Shown: positions 63,111 through 64,000 of the stretch, one piece after another
Layout: each line of letters begins with the position of its first letter
Numbering within the stretch: position 1 is the stretch's first letter
Origin: Streptomyces spectabilis
GTDB taxonomy: Bacteria; Actinomycetota; Actinomycetes; Streptomycetales; Streptomycetaceae
Reading direction: 5' to 3'
Length of the DNA stretch: 64,000 nucleotides
Assembly (NCBI RefSeq): GCF_008704795.1
Contig: NZ_CP023690.1
Location: forward strand, 8,256,501 to 8,320,500
The notes under the pieces: model-generated
The model's input: only the letters and a program-made list of their open reading frames with translations
What the model was told of the DNA's origin: nothing
Database searches by the model: none
Made by a program: the position numbers and the translations under genes

Positions 63111-64000
63111 CGGTCCGGCAGCCCCTCGCCCCCCGCGTCGCCCGGCGCCGGTACGTGATCGCCAGCGGACTGTTCTGGCTGCCGATGGGCCTCGCCATCG
63201 CCCCCATGGTCCCGCTGATGACCGAGCGGGGACTCGCCCTCGCGGCGGTCGCGGGATGCATAGCCGCACACTCGCTCACCGCCGCGCTGCTCGAACTGCC
63301 CACCGGCGGACTCGCGGACGTCCTCGGCCGCCGGACTGTACTCGCCGCCGCGGGCGCGCTCGACGCGGTGGCGCTCACCCTGCACGCGCTCGGCACCACC
63401 GCCTGGGTGCTCGCCCTCGCCATGGCCCTCAAGGGAGCGGGCCGCGCCCTGTCCAGCGGCCCCGCGGAGGCCTGGTACGTCGACACCGTGCAGGCGAGCG
63501 CGGGACCCGACGCCGAGCTGCGCACCGGCCTGGCGCGCGGCGCCACCGCCACCTCCGTCGCCCTGGCGGTCGGCACCCTCGTCGGCGGCGCGCTGCCCTG
63601 GCTCCTCGGGCTCGGCCCCGACCTCGGCGGCCGCCTCGACGAGGCCACGTCGGGGCTCGTCCTGCCGCTGTCCGTACCGGCGCTGCTCGGCGTGGCCGTC
63701 GCGCTCGCCTTCATCGTGTACGTGCTGACGGCGCTGCCCGAGCCGCCACGGCCCCGCGCCACCCTGCGCGGCGTGCTGCGCGAGGTCCCGGGCGCCATCG
63801 CCGCCGGGATCCGCCTGGGCGGCAGCGACGCCCTGGTGCGCCGGGTCGTGCTCAGCGCGGGCGCGGCGGGCAGCGCCCTGGTCACCGTCGAACTGCTCAC
63901 CCCGGGCCGCGCCGCAGACCTGACCGGCGCGGCGGAGTCGGGCGCGGTGGTCTTCGCGGGACTCGCCTGCGGCGGATTCCTGTGCTCGGCCCTCGGCAGC
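63107..64000 (+). CDS. MFS transporter, 3'-truncated by window edge
   Basis: The frame from GTG 63107 (GTGA overlap with the arsR stop) stays open to the end of the window; 298 codons are visible. Hydrophobic helices are evident, the loop 2-3 motif reads PTGGLADVLGRRTVLAAAG (MFS motif A type), and GRALSSGPAEAWYVD follows. It resembles drug or metabolite exporters of the major facilitator superfamily in the inner membrane, presumably co-transcribed with and controlled by the ArsR protein. Whether it exports the ansamycin cannot be said. Confidence 0.85.
   Translation, partial: MTVRQPLAPRVARRRYVIASGLFWLPMGLAIAPMVPLMTERGLALAAVAGCIAAHSLTAALLELPTGGLADVLGRRTVLAAAGALDAVALTLHALGTTAWVLALAMALKGAGRALSSGPAEAWYVDTVQASAGPDAELRTGLARGATATSVALAVGTLVGGALPWLLGLGPDLGGRLDEATSGLVLPLSVPALLGVAVALAFIVYVLTALPEPPRPRATLRGVLREVPGAIAAGIRLGGSDALVRRVVLSAGAAGSALVTVELLTPGRAADLTGAAESGAVVFAGLACGGFLCSALGS

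Overview
The window is high-GC actinobacterial DNA of Streptomyces type: GTG and TTG starts, ATGA/GTGA gene overlaps, very long open frames on the antisense strand, and typical Streptomyces neighbours such as a DUF5988-like protein, WS/DGAT and htpG. About 55 kb of it is the right-hand part of a biosynthetic cluster for a naphthalenic, rifamycin- or streptovaricin-type ansamycin. The exact product cannot be read from the window, because the loading module, the early modules and any further tailoring genes lie to the left of base 1.

Layout. Bases 1-36529 carry four modular type I PKS proteins with seven extension modules, all KS-AT-DH-KR-ACP (the first lacks its KS because the window cuts it). 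By comparison with the rifamycin line these match modules 4-10. Six AT domains carry methylmalonyl signatures. One, the second-to-last module, carries a malonyl signature, as in rifamycin module 9. There is no thioesterase; an amide synthase (rifF-like) follows at once. Bases 36588-44723 hold rifF-G-H-I and rifK-L-M-N homologues, the pathway to the starter 3-amino-5-hydroxybenzoic acid (AHBA). The ninth gene, a type II dehydroquinase (rifJ-like), sits apart at 55.2-55.7 kb on the minus strand. Bases 44978-51955 hold tailoring genes: two paralogous P450s, a flavin aromatic hydroxylase, two methyltransferases and a 3Fe-4S ferredoxin. A LuxR-type regulator and an orphan OmpR-type response regulator follow, separated by about 1.07 kb with no credible gene. 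From about 56.2 kb the content looks like flanking chromosome: DUF5988-like protein, htpG, WS/DGAT, an atypical SDR, a 56-residue peptide, and an ArsR regulator coupled to an MFS transporter that runs off the right edge.

How it works together (inference from the rifamycin paradigm). RifN/L/M/K homologues make the aminosugar precursor, RifH/G/J and RifK convert it to AHBA, the PKS extends AHBA, and RifF closes the macrolactam. The flavin hydroxylase probably sets up the naphthoquinone ring; P450s (with the ferredoxin) and methyltransferases decorate the ansa chain or nucleus.

Most notable non-gene signal: a conserved box close to CCTTATCAGGTTGAGGG lies 25-26 nt before a TA-rich -10-like hexamer upstream of both P450 genes and of the methyltransferase pair. 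A weaker version lies 24 nt before one in front of the AHBA synthase operon. This suggests one cluster-wide activator. Other notable signals are several short tandem repeats in gene gaps, long near-identical patches between PKS modules, and an apparently leaderless, self-controlled arsR.
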